Shown here: in pieces, positions 7,872-16,062 of the stretch
Numbering within the stretch: the stretch's first letter is position 1
Layout: every line of letters begins with the position of its first letter
Assembly (NCBI RefSeq): GCF_017940815.1
Contig: NZ_JAGAXX010000009.1
Location: 1 to 64,000 of the forward strand
From: Methanobrevibacter sp.
Lineage (GTDB): Archaea > Methanobacteriota > Methanobacteria > Methanobacteriales > Methanobacteriaceae
Reading direction: 5' to 3'
DNA: 64,000 bases
Made by a program: the position numbers and the translations under genes
Notes under the pieces: model-generated
Database searches by the model: none
The model's input: only the letters and a program-made list of their open reading frames with translations
Told to the model about the DNA's origin: nothing

Positions 7872-8615
7872 TTACATTCTGTTACGGGAATATTTTCCAA
7901 ATAAAAATTTTTCACCCTTAACTTCATTCAGATATATTTCAATTTCATCATCTGTAATATTATAAACGTTATAAGAGTTTTTATTCTTTCCTCTAAGCTT
8001 ATAGGAACATAAAGACCCTGCATTTACAATCAAAGTATTGTTTATTCTCCAAATATTTGGAACATGTTTGTGTCCAGATAAAACTAAATCAACTTCATGA
8101 GTTGTTAAAGTTTTCAAGATATCTCCTGCATCAGATAAAACATTACGTTCTCGACCTGTTTGAGGAATGGAAACAACATGATGATGTAAAGAAACAATAG
8201 AAAAATTATCATTAATTACACATTCATCCAACTGATGTTCTAACCACATGTGTTGAGGAGTCCCAACATGTCCCTTGCTTTCATCGGGAGAACTGCTGTC
8301 CAATCCGATAACTGTAACCTGGTCATCCATAGTTAATTTCCAACTTCTCTCACCAATTAACTCTTCAAAAGTTTGATAACCCAGATTACGAGCATCATGA
8401 TTTCCAGGAATTGCAAATAATGGTGCTTCAAACATGGCCAAATATCGTTTAACCTGTTCAAATTCAGTGTAATATCCATTATTTGTAAGATCTCCAGTTA
8501 AAATTATCATGTCAGGCTGCATATTATTTATTTGAGTCACTGCAGTCATGAACATTTCTTCATCAAAATCTGATTTAGAAACATGCAAATCAGAAATATG
8601 TGCAATTAAAGTCAT
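7872..8615 (-). CDS. Calcineurin-like metallophosphoesterase (CpdA/Icc-type)
   Basis: 247 aa, soluble. All family metal-binding motifs are present in order: Asp9 and His11 (ISDLH), Asp42 (TGDLTNNG), Asn72-His73-Asp74 (PGNHD), a His cluster SLHHHVV, and SGHKHVPNIW near the C-terminus. The spacing and TGDLTNNG resemble the CpdA/Icc class III cyclic-nucleotide phosphodiesterases, though the fold also covers other phosphoesters. It starts 5 nt after the NAC stop with no strong separate ribosome binding site, so coupling to NAC is likely. Downstream lie the NYN nuclease-like and cyclase-like genes. Confidence 0.85.
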   Translation of the reverse strand: MTLIAHISDLHVSKSDFDEEMFMTAVTQINNMQPDMIILTGDLTNNGYYTEFEQVKRYLAMFEAPLFAIPGNHDARNLGYQTFEELIGERSWKLTMDDQVTVIGLDSSSPDESKGHVGTPQHMWLEHQLDECVINDNFSIVSLHHHVVSIPQTGRERNVLSDAGDILKTLTTHEVDLVLSGHKHVPNIWRINNTLIVNAGSLCSYKLRGKNKNSYNVYNITDDEIEIYLNEVKGEKFLFGKYSRNRM

Positions 8616-8620
8616 GTTAT

Positions 8621-8971
8621 CTATTGGTTCAATTTCATAATAGCTTCTGCCAAATCGCCTTTACATTCTTCAAGAGCTGCTCTTGCTTCATCCTCGGAAA
8701 CTCCAGCGGTGTTGGCTACCATTTCAATATCTTCATCAGGAATTTCAATTTCGTATTCTAATTCAACTTCACGAGCCTTACCGTCCACTTGATAAGTTTC
8801 CTGTCCCATCACATTCATCAAACTTACGCTAGGCTCATCGATTATTAACTCTTTATCGTCAAAACGGATAATGACTTCACGAACTCCTTCGAGCTCTTCC
8901 ATTTTCATACCCATTTTCTTCATTTGCCTTTCCATCTGTTTCATTTGCTTTTTATTCATACCAGGTATCAT
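8621..8971 (-). CDS. nac: Nascent polypeptide-associated complex protein NAC
   Basis: Archaeal homodimeric NAC, 116 aa, a ribosome-bound chaperone near the exit tunnel. The N-terminus MIPGMNKKQMKQMERQMKKMGM is the typical Met/Lys-rich ribosome-contact helix; the NAC beta-barrel follows (REVIIRFDDKELIIDEPSV, QETYQVDG), and the C-terminal ~40 residues form a UBA domain (EDIEMVANTAGVSEDEARAAL...). I choose the ATG at 8971: a longer frame opens with a TTG at 8986, but the family begins at MIPGMN and GAAGGT lies at proper distance before it. It is the first gene of the run continuing to argJ. Confidence 0.9.
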   Translation of the reverse strand: MIPGMNKKQMKQMERQMKKMGMKMEELEGVREVIIRFDDKELIIDEPSVSLMNVMGQETYQVDGKAREVELEYEIEIPDEDIEMVANTAGVSEDEARAALEECKGDLAEAIMKLNQ

Positions 8972-9033
8972 AATAAAAACCTTCAATAATCTAACTATTT
9001 ATAACTTTGGCATTAATTATTATTAAAATTAAC

Positions 9034-10176
9034 TTAATCGGTGAAACCGTATATTTCGGTTTCGAATGTCTTTGCGACATCTTTTAGAACTTCAGGAATG
9101 TTGATTTGCTGAGGACACTCTTCAATGCATGCCTCGCATTCAATGCAATCAGAAGCGATTCCGACACCGTCAAGCTTTGAATAATTCAAGTAAGCGTTAC
9201 CGAACTGTGTCCAATCATCCTTTTCCAAAAGCTTATGCTTGTTGTATAAGTCAAATACCTTTGCAATGTCAATATCTTCTGTGCATGAATCGACACAATA
9301 CCTGCATTTTGTACAGTCAACAGTGATGTTACTGTTGATGATTTCAGAAACTTCACTTAAAAGCTCCAACTCCTCATCATTTAATGGATCAGCATTCTTG
9401 AATTCTTCAATGTTGCTTTCAAGCTGTTCCATATTGCTTGCACCGGTGTAGACAACACTAACACCTTCAAGGTTGGCCACAAATCTCATTGCCCAGGAAA
9501 TCACTGACCTGTCTGAATCATATTCCTTCATGAGCTTTTCAGCCTCTTCAGGCACGTCTGCCAAAAATCCGCCCTTGAAAGGTTCCATAATCATTACGGG
9601 AACATTATACTTTCTTGCAACCTCAAGACACTTGCGTGACTCGATTCCTTCATCTTCCCAGTCGAGATAGTTGATTTGAAGCAATACAAACTCCAGTTCA
9701 GGAGGGTCAAACAGAAGTTCCTCCAAGAATTCCGCATTTCCATGAGTGGACAATCCTATGTGCTTGATGAATCCTTCCTCTTTTTTCTTTTGGATGAATG
9801 AAAACAAGTCAACGTTTTTCCAAGCGTTTTCAGTAAAACCGCTCACATTGTGCAACAGATAATAATCAAAGTAGTCAACTCCACAGTTTTCAAGCTGTTG
9901 AGCGAATATCGGCTCAAGCGGTGTGTCCTCTGTGATGATAAATAAAGGCAATTTTGTTGAAATCTTAAAGGATTCGCGAGGATACCTTTCAACCACGGAT
10001 TTTCTGAATGCCGCTTCACCGACACCCTCATGATAAACGTAAGCAGTGTCAAAATGATTGAATCCGCTTTCCATGTATGCATCAACCATCTTGTTTACCT
10101 GTTCCATATCAACGCTTGTCTGATCGTTTTCGTCCACTAACGGAAGTCTCATCATTCCGAAACCTAATTCTGTCAT
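9034..10176 (-). CDS. Aldo/keto reductase with C-terminal 2[4Fe-4S] ferredoxin domain
   Basis: About 380 aa. The first ~280 residues are an AKR TIM barrel: GFGMMRLPL, NHFDTAYVYHEG with the catalytic Asp and Tyr, and KISTKLP with the catalytic Lys. The tail carries CTKCRYCVDSC and CIECEACIEECPQQINI, each a CxxCxxCxxxC cluster set (the first lacks the usual Pro). Such iron-sulfur AKRs are common in anaerobes and probably exchange electrons with ferredoxin; the carbonyl substrate is unknown. The ATG at 10176 is chosen because AGGAGA lies 8 nt before it; the ATG at 10197 has no comparable site. Confidence 0.88.
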   Translation of the reverse strand: MTELGFGMMRLPLVDENDQTSVDMEQVNKMVDAYMESGFNHFDTAYVYHEGVGEAAFRKSVVERYPRESFKISTKLPLFIITEDTPLEPIFAQQLENCGVDYFDYYLLHNVSGFTENAWKNVDLFSFIQKKKEEGFIKHIGLSTHGNAEFLEELLFDPPELEFVLLQINYLDWEDEGIESRKCLEVARKYNVPVMIMEPFKGGFLADVPEEAEKLMKEYDSDRSVISWAMRFVANLEGVSVVYTGASNMEQLESNIEEFKNADPLNDEELELLSEVSEIINSNITVDCTKCRYCVDSCTEDIDIAKVFDLYNKHKLLEKDDWTQFGNAYLNYSKLDGVGIASDCIECEACIEECPQQINIPEVLKDVAKTFETEIYGFTD

Positions 10177-10312
10177 AATACTATCTCCTATTATCAACTA
10201 AATTAAATGAAATATATTACTTTGCCATTAATCCAACAATAATATGAATTAACAAATATAATTCAAAATAGATTAAAAATATATTTAAATTAAGTCAATG
10301 ATAAGTATTTTC

Positions 10313-10849
10313 ATGAAATGTGAAAGATGTTCATGGGCAGGAGACGATGAAATATACATCAGGTATCATGACGAGGAATGGGGAGTTCCGACACATGACG
10401 ACAGAGAGCTCTTTGAAATGCTTGTTTTGGAATCATTTCAGGCAGGACTGTCATGGATCACCATATTAAAAAAGCGTGAAAACTTCAGAAAAGCCTTCGA
10501 TGGCTTTGATATTGAAAAGGTGGCAAATTATGATGATGAAAAGATCGAGGAACTTCGCTTAAATGATGGAATCATCCGCCACAAGGGAAAAATCGCTTCC
10601 GCAATCAACAACGCACAGATATTCATTGAAATTCAGAAAGAATTTGGCAGCTTTGACGAATACATCTGGGGATTCACCGATGGCGAAATCATCAAGGCGG
10701 AATTTCTGACAGAATCAGATTTATCCAAACATATTTCAAAGGACTTGAAAAAAAGAGGAATGAAGTTTGTCGGCCCGACAATAATCTACTCATATCTGGA
10801 GTCAATTGGAATAATCGACAACCATCAGGAAAACTGTTTTAAGTATTAA
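10313..10849 (+). CDS. tag: DNA-3-methyladenine glycosylase I (Tag)
   Basis: About 178 aa base-excision repair enzyme removing 3-methyladenine from DNA. Family hallmarks run through the protein: an N-terminal Cys motif (MKCERCSWAG), YHDEEWGVPTHDDRELFEML with the recognition Glu/Tyr region, QAGLSWITILKKRENFR, and KFVGPTIIYSYLESIGIIDNH with the zinc-snap His near the end. A TATA-like AAATATATTTAAAT lies at 10277-10290, so the transcript would start close to 10305-10313; I therefore prefer the second ATG (10313) over 10298, and the mRNA may be nearly leaderless. Monocistronic, divergent from the AKR gene. Confidence 0.9.
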   Translation: MKCERCSWAGDDEIYIRYHDEEWGVPTHDDRELFEMLVLESFQAGLSWITILKKRENFRKAFDGFDIEKVANYDDEKIEELRLNDGIIRHKGKIASAINNAQIFIEIQKEFGSFDEYIWGFTDGEIIKAEFLTESDLSKHISKDLKKRGMKFVGPTIIYSYLESIGIIDNHQENCFKY

Positions 10850-10957
10850 GTCGAAAACAATGCAATATTTATGTTTAACTGAAATTTAATAAGTTAAAAT
10901 CAAAATTGATGATTAAAAATACTCAATTTTAAATATTGAGTTATTTAATGTATTATT

Positions 10958-11548
10958 ATGGATATTAAATACATTAAAGATAATTATATTTTTGAAACAT
11001 TAACCGAAGAACATGACTTAAGCGATTTTGAATGCGAGTCCGATGACTTGAATGACTTTCTGAAAACCGATGCCCTTAAGCAACAAAATGAGAAATTGAA
11101 CCTTATAAAACTGATAGTCTGCGATGGAGAGATAATAGGCTTTGTGTCCTTGTTAACTGATTCAATGAAACTTAAATTATTACGGGACGAAGTTGAAAAA
11201 GAGAAAATCAAAGGGAAACTAAATGTTTCTGAAAACAATACAATCCCAACAATTAAAATTGGAAGATTTGCAATTGACAAAAAATATGCCCGACATGGGT
11301 TAGGTTCACAAGTTTTAAGAAATGTTTTATATAACCTTAAAAAAATTGCAGAAAATAATGTGGGATTCAGGTTTGTAATAGTTGAGGGATATGCATCCGC
11401 ATACACATTTTATGTAACAAATAATCGGTTCAATAATCTCAAAAATGATGAACAACTTTTGAATAAAATAGATAAAATTAAAAAACAAGACCCAACACGA
11501 ACATTCTATCTTTATTATGATTTGAAAGATTTAGAGTTGGATTTATAA
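10958..11548 (+). CDS. GNAT family N-acetyltransferase, possibly toxin-like
   Basis: 196 aa GNAT fold. The N-terminus ...FECESDDLNDFLKTDALKQQ is typical of the GNAT subgroup that includes TacT-like tRNA-acetylating toxins and related proteins; the acetyl-CoA loop is IGRFAIDKKYARHGLGSQVL (R/Q-x-x-G-x-G/A form), and the later strand is FVIVEGYASAYTFY. Those toxins usually pair with a small antitoxin in the same operon; here the closest small gene (11562-11702) is convergent instead. Preceded by A/T-rich TATA-like sequence and an isolated promoter. Function as a toxin is inference; a housekeeping acetyltransferase is equally possible. Confidence 0.75.
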   Translation: MDIKYIKDNYIFETLTEEHDLSDFECESDDLNDFLKTDALKQQNEKLNLIKLIVCDGEIIGFVSLLTDSMKLKLLRDEVEKEKIKGKLNVSENNTIPTIKIGRFAIDKKYARHGLGSQVLRNVLYNLKKIAENNVGFRFVIVEGYASAYTFYVTNNRFNNLKNDEQLLNKIDKIKKQDPTRTFYLYYDLKDLELDL

Positions 11549-11561
11549 ATTAAAATAAGTC

Positions 11562-11702
11562 TCAAAAAGGTACGTTTCTTTGGGATTTAATTTTTTTAGC
11601 GAATTCAATCTCTTCTTCAGTTGGAGGTTCATTCATCTTTTTAAGAACTTCAAGAGCATCTGCACCATATAAAGTTGGAGTTTCACCTATTGGTTTAGCC
11701 AT
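11562..11702 (-). CDS. Small hypothetical protein, 46 aa, antitoxin-like
   Basis: The product begins MAKPIGETPTLYGADALEVL and ends in a helical E/K-rich tail (EEEIEFAKKIKSQ). The TPTLYGxDA block recurs, as far as I remember, in short archaeal proteins encoded next to GNAT or RelE-type toxins, in which the N-terminal motif binds the toxin or DNA. It is convergent with the GNAT gene, with 13 nt between stops. No strong Shine-Dalgarno is seen (AGGTTGTGT upstream). Treat the antitoxin idea as a lead only. Confidence 0.5.
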   Translation of the reverse strand: MAKPIGETPTLYGADALEVLKKMNEPPTEEEIEFAKKIKSQRNVPF

Positions 11703-11787
11703 TTAACACAACCTCACTAAATAATTTCTTTAATCAATCAAGATTATTTAGATTTTTCTCATTTAAATAATTTTTCTTTGGTTTAAC

Positions 11788-11820
11788 AGCAATTTTACAA
11801 AGTGAGAGCAATTTTACAAA
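11788..11820. repeat. Tandem direct repeat, two 14-bp copies
   Basis: AGCAATTTTACAAA occurs at 11788-11801 and again at 11807-11820, a 19-bp period, in the short gap between the small antitoxin-like ORF and the end of modC. It may be the double operator of the small ORF, which starts about 86 bp away, or a simple duplication. Confidence 0.5.
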
Positions 11821-11834
11821 CCAAAATTAACCAA

Positions 11835-12869
11835 CTACTCTTCCAACAATATGATGTTTTTAGGATCCACTTTCAGATACTCGGGAATCGCAAACTCATG
11901 CTCCCGCATCTGCTTGTCCAGTTTCCACAAAAGACCATTTGCCAGGGATATCTGCCATTCGAAAGGCATTTCCAGTTTTGTTGAATCAGCCGTAGCCACA
12001 GCATTTACATCATCCTTTTGGGCAGGATAGAAATCATGCGCCCTTATCCCAATATGGGAAATGGCAGATGAAACCTTTTCAGATACTTCAAATGTCACGT
12101 TCCAGTCCAAGGATTTGACATGATAATCGTCGACAATTTCGATTTTAGAGATGTTTTTACACCCTGTAAGCCTTGCAACTTCCACTTTTCTTGGATTTTC
12201 AAAGAGGTCAACTGTTTTTCCCTTTGCAATGATTTTACCCTTATCAAGAATAATGAGCTCATCGCAGAACTGGAATGCCTCATCACGGTCATGAGTAACC
12301 AGAATGGAAAATCCATTGAAATTGGCAAGGAAATTAGCCATTTCTCTACGCAATTGTTCCTTTAATACTGTATCCATTGCGCTGAAAGGCTCATCCAACA
12401 ATATTACGTCCGGACCGTATGCCATGATACGGGCCAATGCAACCCTTTGCTGCTGGCCTCCGGACAATTGTCTAGGATACCTTTTCTCCAACCCTTCCAG
12501 ATGAAAACGCCTGATCATTTCGGAAACTACCTTTTCATCGTTATTCTGAAGCCCAATGCCCACATTTTCCTCAACTGTCATGTTTGGAAACAGCGCATAG
12601 TTTTGAAATAGGTAACCCACGTTTCTCTTTTGGGGTTTCAAATTGACCTTATTGTCAGAATCAAAATAGACATGCTCTTTGCCAGTGGCCAAACTTACAA
12701 TCCCACTGTCAGGATCGACAATTCCTGCAATTGATTTCAATGTCATACTTTTGCCGCAACCGGAAGGACCAAGAATGCCCAAGCATCCGTTTTTCAATTC
12801 AAAATTAACATCCAAATCGAATTCCTTAAGTTTCTTGTGGATATCTACCTTCAATAATTTACCTGACAT
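11835..12869 (-). CDS. modC: Molybdate/tungstate ABC transporter ATP-binding protein ModC
   Basis: 344 aa ABC ATPase energising molybdate or tungstate uptake, the metals needed for formylmethanofuran and formate dehydrogenases. Walker A is GPSGCGKS, the Q-loop lies in VGYLFQNYALFPNMTVEENV, the signature is LSGGQQQRVALARI, Walker B is VILLDEPFSAMD and the H-loop VTHDRDE. The remaining ~110 residues are a TOBE-like regulatory domain that in homologs binds oxyanion. GAGGAAGG precedes the ATG. It is the third gene of modABC, 15 nt after modB. Confidence 0.9.
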   Translation of the reverse strand: MSGKLLKVDIHKKLKEFDLDVNFELKNGCLGILGPSGCGKSMTLKSIAGIVDPDSGIVSLATGKEHVYFDSDNKVNLKPQKRNVGYLFQNYALFPNMTVEENVGIGLQNNDEKVVSEMIRRFHLEGLEKRYPRQLSGGQQQRVALARIMAYGPDVILLDEPFSAMDTVLKEQLRREMANFLANFNGFSILVTHDRDEAFQFCDELIILDKGKIIAKGKTVDLFENPRKVEVARLTGCKNISKIEIVDDYHVKSLDWNVTFEVSEKVSSAISHIGIRAHDFYPAQKDDVNAVATADSTKLEMPFEWQISLANGLLWKLDKQMREHEFAIPEYLKVDPKNIILLEE

Positions 12870-12884
12870 AATCCTTCCTCGTTA

Positions 12885-13559
12885 TTATCTCCACTGTTTT
12901 TCCTTGCGCAAAGAGACATAATCCATGATGAAAATAGCTATGAATGATATGAAAACAATGACAATTACATAATCGAATGCAGTTCCCATATTTCCAGCAG
13001 CCACTTCTGAATATACTGCCATAGGAAGTGTTCTGGTCTGTCCTGCAATGTTACCTGCAAGCATTGCTGTAGCACCGAATTCACCCAAACCACGAGCATA
13101 GGCAAGAATTCCCCCACTTATGATTCCAGGCAGTGCATTGGCAAACAACACCTTCCAGAAAATTTTCCATTCAGACATTCCCAATGTACGGCCGGCATCG
13201 AGTAAATTTGAATCCACCTGCTCGAACGCCCCTCTGGCTGAACGGTACATCAAAGGAAAAGACATTACTACCGCAGCGATTACGGTTGCAGACCATGAAA
13301 AAGCGATTTTTGTGGCAAAAAAGTCTATGAAAAACTTTCCGATTGGTCCTCTAACACCAAATATGTACAATAAGAAGAACCCTACAACGGTAGGGGGCAA
13401 CACTATCGGCAATGTGAAAATACCGTCAAGAACGATTTTAATTGAGTCGTTTTTAATCTTAATGATTCCCCAAGCGACAATCAAGCCCACAAAGAATGTT
13501 ATGAGAATTGATAGGCTTGCTGTTTTCATTGAAATTAAAATAGGTGACCAATCATTCAT
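12885..13559 (-). CDS. modB: Molybdate/tungstate ABC transporter permease ModB
   Basis: 224 aa, five to six membrane helices. The cytoplasmic EAA loop is visible as LDAGRTLGMSEWKIFWKVLFANALPGIISGGILAYARGLGEFGAT, which docks onto ModC. The N-terminus (WSPILISMKTASLSILITFFVGL) and the LPPTVVGFFLL block are those of the ModB/CysTW-type permeases. Strong ribosome binding site GGAGATAATGC before the ATG. Between modA and modC in one operon; about 90 bp separates it from modA, so some internal regulation is possible. Confidence 0.9.
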   Translation of the reverse strand: MNDWSPILISMKTASLSILITFFVGLIVAWGIIKIKNDSIKIVLDGIFTLPIVLPPTVVGFFLLYIFGVRGPIGKFFIDFFATKIAFSWSATVIAAVVMSFPLMYRSARGAFEQVDSNLLDAGRTLGMSEWKIFWKVLFANALPGIISGGILAYARGLGEFGATAMLAGNIAGQTRTLPMAVYSEVAAGNMGTAFDYVIVIVFISFIAIFIMDYVSLRKEKQWR

Positions 13560-13650
13560 GCATTATCTCCATCAATATTCTATATTATTGAATTGAACAA
13601 TATTATATTAAAATTTATTTAAAAAAAAAAAGTAATCATGAATAGATTAT

Positions 13651-14478
13651 CTATTCATGAATAGTGAAACCGTATTCTACGAAGACATCTTTAGCTTCTT
13701 TGGTTTGCAAGAAGTCCATGAATGCTTTTGTAGCATCGGTATCATTAGTGTCTTTAATTGAAGCTACAGGATAGATAACTGGAGTTTTTAAAGCATCTTC
13801 AGGAGCTTCACAAATCACTTTAACGTCATCAGTGGATTTAGCGTCAGTTGCATATACAATACCACATTCAGCAGATCCTTGAGCTACTTGATTTAATACT
13901 GCGGTTACATCAGTACCTAATGATAATTTGGATTCCACATCATCCCAGATGCCAGTGTTGTTTAACACTTCTTTAGCGTATTGTCCAGCAGGTACGGATT
14001 CAGGATCACCGATAGCGATGTTTCCTTCAACATTTTTCAAGTCATCGAATGATGAGATGTTGGAGTTGGAATCAGCAGGTACGATTAAAACTACTTTGTT
14101 TTCCAAGAATTGAAGGTTGGTAGAGTTATCAATAATGCCTTTGTCAACTAAAGCGTTCATCTGTTTGTTAGCAGCAGACATGAATACGTCTGTTTCTAAA
14201 CCGTTTTCAATTTGGGTTTGTAAGTCCCCACTTGAAGCGTAAGTTGGAGTTACTTTTACACCAGGATATTGTTTTTCAAACATTGGGATTAACTTATCGT
14301 CAAAAACATTTTTCAAACTAGCTGCTGCAGCCAAATTAACTTCTTGTCCATCTAAACTGGTGTCAGTTGAGTTTCCTCCACTCAAAAAGTCAAAAAAACC
14401 AGCGGAACATGAACCTATGCTAACAACAACTACTGCCAATACAATAGCAACGAGTAATAATTTTTTCATAGATTTCAT
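13651..14478 (-). CDS. modA: Molybdate-binding protein ModA (lipoprotein)
   Basis: About 275 aa solute-binding protein. A hydrophobic leader (KKLLLVAIVLAVVVVSIGSC) ends in a Cys at a lipobox-like site with Gly at -2, slightly off consensus, implying membrane attachment; a Gly/Ser/Asp-rich linker follows. The mature domain shows the ModA signature: LAAAASLKNVFDDKLIP, TPTYASSGDLQTQIENG, DVFMSAANKQMNAL and IAIGDPESVPAGQYAKEVL. I use the ATG at 14478, since AGGAGA is 6 nt before it and abuts the earlier ATG at 14484. First gene of modABC. The 300-bp divergent region with the next gene carries a spaced direct repeat (14667-14696). Confidence 0.92.
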   Translation of the reverse strand: MKSMKKLLLVAIVLAVVVVSIGSCSAGFFDFLSGGNSTDTSLDGQEVNLAAAASLKNVFDDKLIPMFEKQYPGVKVTPTYASSGDLQTQIENGLETDVFMSAANKQMNALVDKGIIDNSTNLQFLENKVVLIVPADSNSNISSFDDLKNVEGNIAIGDPESVPAGQYAKEVLNNTGIWDDVESKLSLGTDVTAVLNQVAQGSAECGIVYATDAKSTDDVKVICEAPEDALKTPVIYPVASIKDTNDTDATKAFMDFLQTKEAKDVFVEYGFTIHE

Positions 14479-14666
14479 AACCATTCTCCTATAAATAAGT
14501 CACACTATCAGACAATTAAATGCAGAAATTAAGATAGAAACAAAATGAATTTATTTTCTATTCGGTGTAATAAATTTTTATCATATCATTCATTGAAAAT
14601 CTCTAATTTCAATTTAATCGGCTTAAATGCAATTAATATTTATATAACAAATGATATATAAATTTT

Positions 14667-14696
14667 TTCATATCGAAGTAAAGGCATTCATATCGA
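14667..14696. promoter_or_regulatory. Putative operator: two copies of TTCATATCGA spaced 20 bp
   Basis: The decamer TTCATATCGA occurs at 14667-14676 and at 14687-14696, exactly 20 bp (about two helical turns) apart, in the divergent region between modA (minus) and the flavin-reductase-like gene (plus). A TATA-like TTTAAATATA for the plus-strand gene follows at 14741-14750. Same-face spacing fits a dimeric DNA-binding regulator. Identity of the regulator is unknown. Confidence 0.45.
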
Positions 14697-14783
14697 TTAA
14701 ATATTACTTTTAAAAGATTAATGAAAAATCATATAAAATGTTTAAATATAACAACGATTAAATAAGAATTTAGAGGTATTATC

Positions 14784-15191
14784 ATGTCAGATATAGAAAA
14801 AGTAAACGATATAATCACAAAAGCTGAAACATTCTATCTTGCAACCGTTGACGGCGACAAACCAAAAGTAAGACCATTAGGTTTCCATCTGTTGGATGGC
14901 GACAAAATCTACTTTGGAGTGGGCACATACAAGGATGTCTACAAACAGATGGAAGCAAACCCAAATGTTGAAATTGCAGCATGGGACGGAGAACACTTCC
15001 TAAGATACTATGGAGTTGCAGACTTAAGCAAAAATGAGGAAATAGTTGAAAAGGCATTCGAACTCATGCCAGACATTGCGGAAGCATACAAGGAAAACGG
15101 CTGGGAAATGGGAATCTTTTTCCTCGACAAGGCAACAGCTGAAATCAGAAACATGATGGAAGTTGAAGAAACTTACGAATTTGAATACTAA
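14784..15191 (+). CDS. Pyridoxamine 5'-phosphate oxidase-like FMN/F420-binding protein
   Basis: 135 aa split-barrel flavoprotein of the PNPOx-like class. FYLATVDGDKPKVRPLGFHLLDGDKIYFGVGTYKDVYKQMEANPNVEIA shows the cofactor-phosphate contacts (RP, the Thr/Tyr-Lys pair in GTYKDVYKQ) and the dimer strand. Such small proteins reduce or bind flavins, nitro compounds (NimA-like) or F420; the substrate is unknown. A TATA-like box at 14741-14750 and TAGAGGT before the ATG define the unit. Divergent from modABC, possibly sharing the repeat at 14667-14696. Confidence 0.8.
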   Translation: MSDIEKVNDIITKAETFYLATVDGDKPKVRPLGFHLLDGDKIYFGVGTYKDVYKQMEANPNVEIAAWDGEHFLRYYGVADLSKNEEIVEKAFELMPDIAEAYKENGWEMGIFFLDKATAEIRNMMEVEETYEFEY

Positions 15192-15313
15192 TTAAACATT
15201 AAATTAGACCCAACCAATCATCACCAATTTAAATAACCAATACAACTCATTTTAAATAGATTAAGAATAACAAAAAAGAGAGAAATCCCAATTAAGGAAT
15301 CTCAATTAAATAT

Positions 15314-16027
15314 TTAAAACTCATTTACAATAGCCAATGCATTTAATGACCTTGGAAAACCGATATACGGCAAGATGACTGTAATTGCTGAAACCAGTTT
15401 TTCCTTATCATTGCCAACATTCAAATTGGCCTGAGTGTGGCCCCTCAACTGATTTTCACATCCCCCAAGTGTTGCGATGAATGTGAATGTTATCAGTTCC
15501 CTTTGCTGGTCATTCAATCCGTCACGGGTGTAAAAATCACCGAAACAGTATCCTTCAAGGAATGTATTGAAGTGCTTTTGGCCTTCTGGGGCATTGTCGT
15601 ACAATGCATCAATCATTTCAACACCAAAATATCTGTCCTGGATTTCACGGCCTTTCTGGCGTCTGTTTTCAGGAGTGGTGTTTGATCTCTCTTCCAAAGG
15701 TAAATCTATACCTTTTTTATCAAATACCTTAATTACAACTCCAAAGAAGTTGTGTGCACGGCCAAAGCCGACATAAGGCACTGACTGGTAGAGAAGTTCC
15801 TTTACCTCTTCCGGAGTTATGTATTTATTGATTGAAGAAAGCAAAATCTTCTTGAAGGCCTTCGGTGACTGGCAAGCTATCAATGATGCCAATGTCACCA
15901 AAACGGTTTCCTTTTCATCCAAATTAGAGTATTCAAGCACCTCATCATATGCGAAGTTTTCAAATATCTCATGAAATTCAGGATCGTTCTTTTCAATTCT
16001 TTCAAAATTGTCAAATAAATCTTTCAT
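15314..16027 (-). CDS. Carboxymuconolactone decarboxylase (AhpD-like) family protein, duplicated domain
   Basis: About 237 aa with two CMD units: residues ~35-100 (ETVLVTLASLIACQSPKAFKKIL) and ~145-230 (QRELITFTFIATLGGCENQLRGHTQANLNVGN). The AhpD-type CxxC-His catalytic set is only partly kept: the second unit has a single Cys (GGCENQLRGH) with the His, the first only Cys in ACQSP. It may therefore act as a lyase or redox protein without a CxxC disulfide. Start ATG at 16027 follows AAAGTGAT; the longer frame begins at a GTG inside that site. It lies 35 nt downstream of the SDR gene, likely co-transcribed. Confidence 0.8.
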   Translation of the reverse strand: MKDLFDNFERIEKNDPEFHEIFENFAYDEVLEYSNLDEKETVLVTLASLIACQSPKAFKKILLSSINKYITPEEVKELLYQSVPYVGFGRAHNFFGVVIKVFDKKGIDLPLEERSNTTPENRRQKGREIQDRYFGVEMIDALYDNAPEGQKHFNTFLEGYCFGDFYTRDGLNDQQRELITFTFIATLGGCENQLRGHTQANLNVGNDKEKLVSAITVILPYIGFPRSLNALAIVNEF

Positions 16028-16062
16028 AATAATCACTTTGGTTAATTAAATAATAATAATTA

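Noticed and set aside
13120-13596. 158-codon plus-strand frame opposite modB
   Set aside because: Antisense shadow; modB has the EAA loop, membrane helices and operon context.
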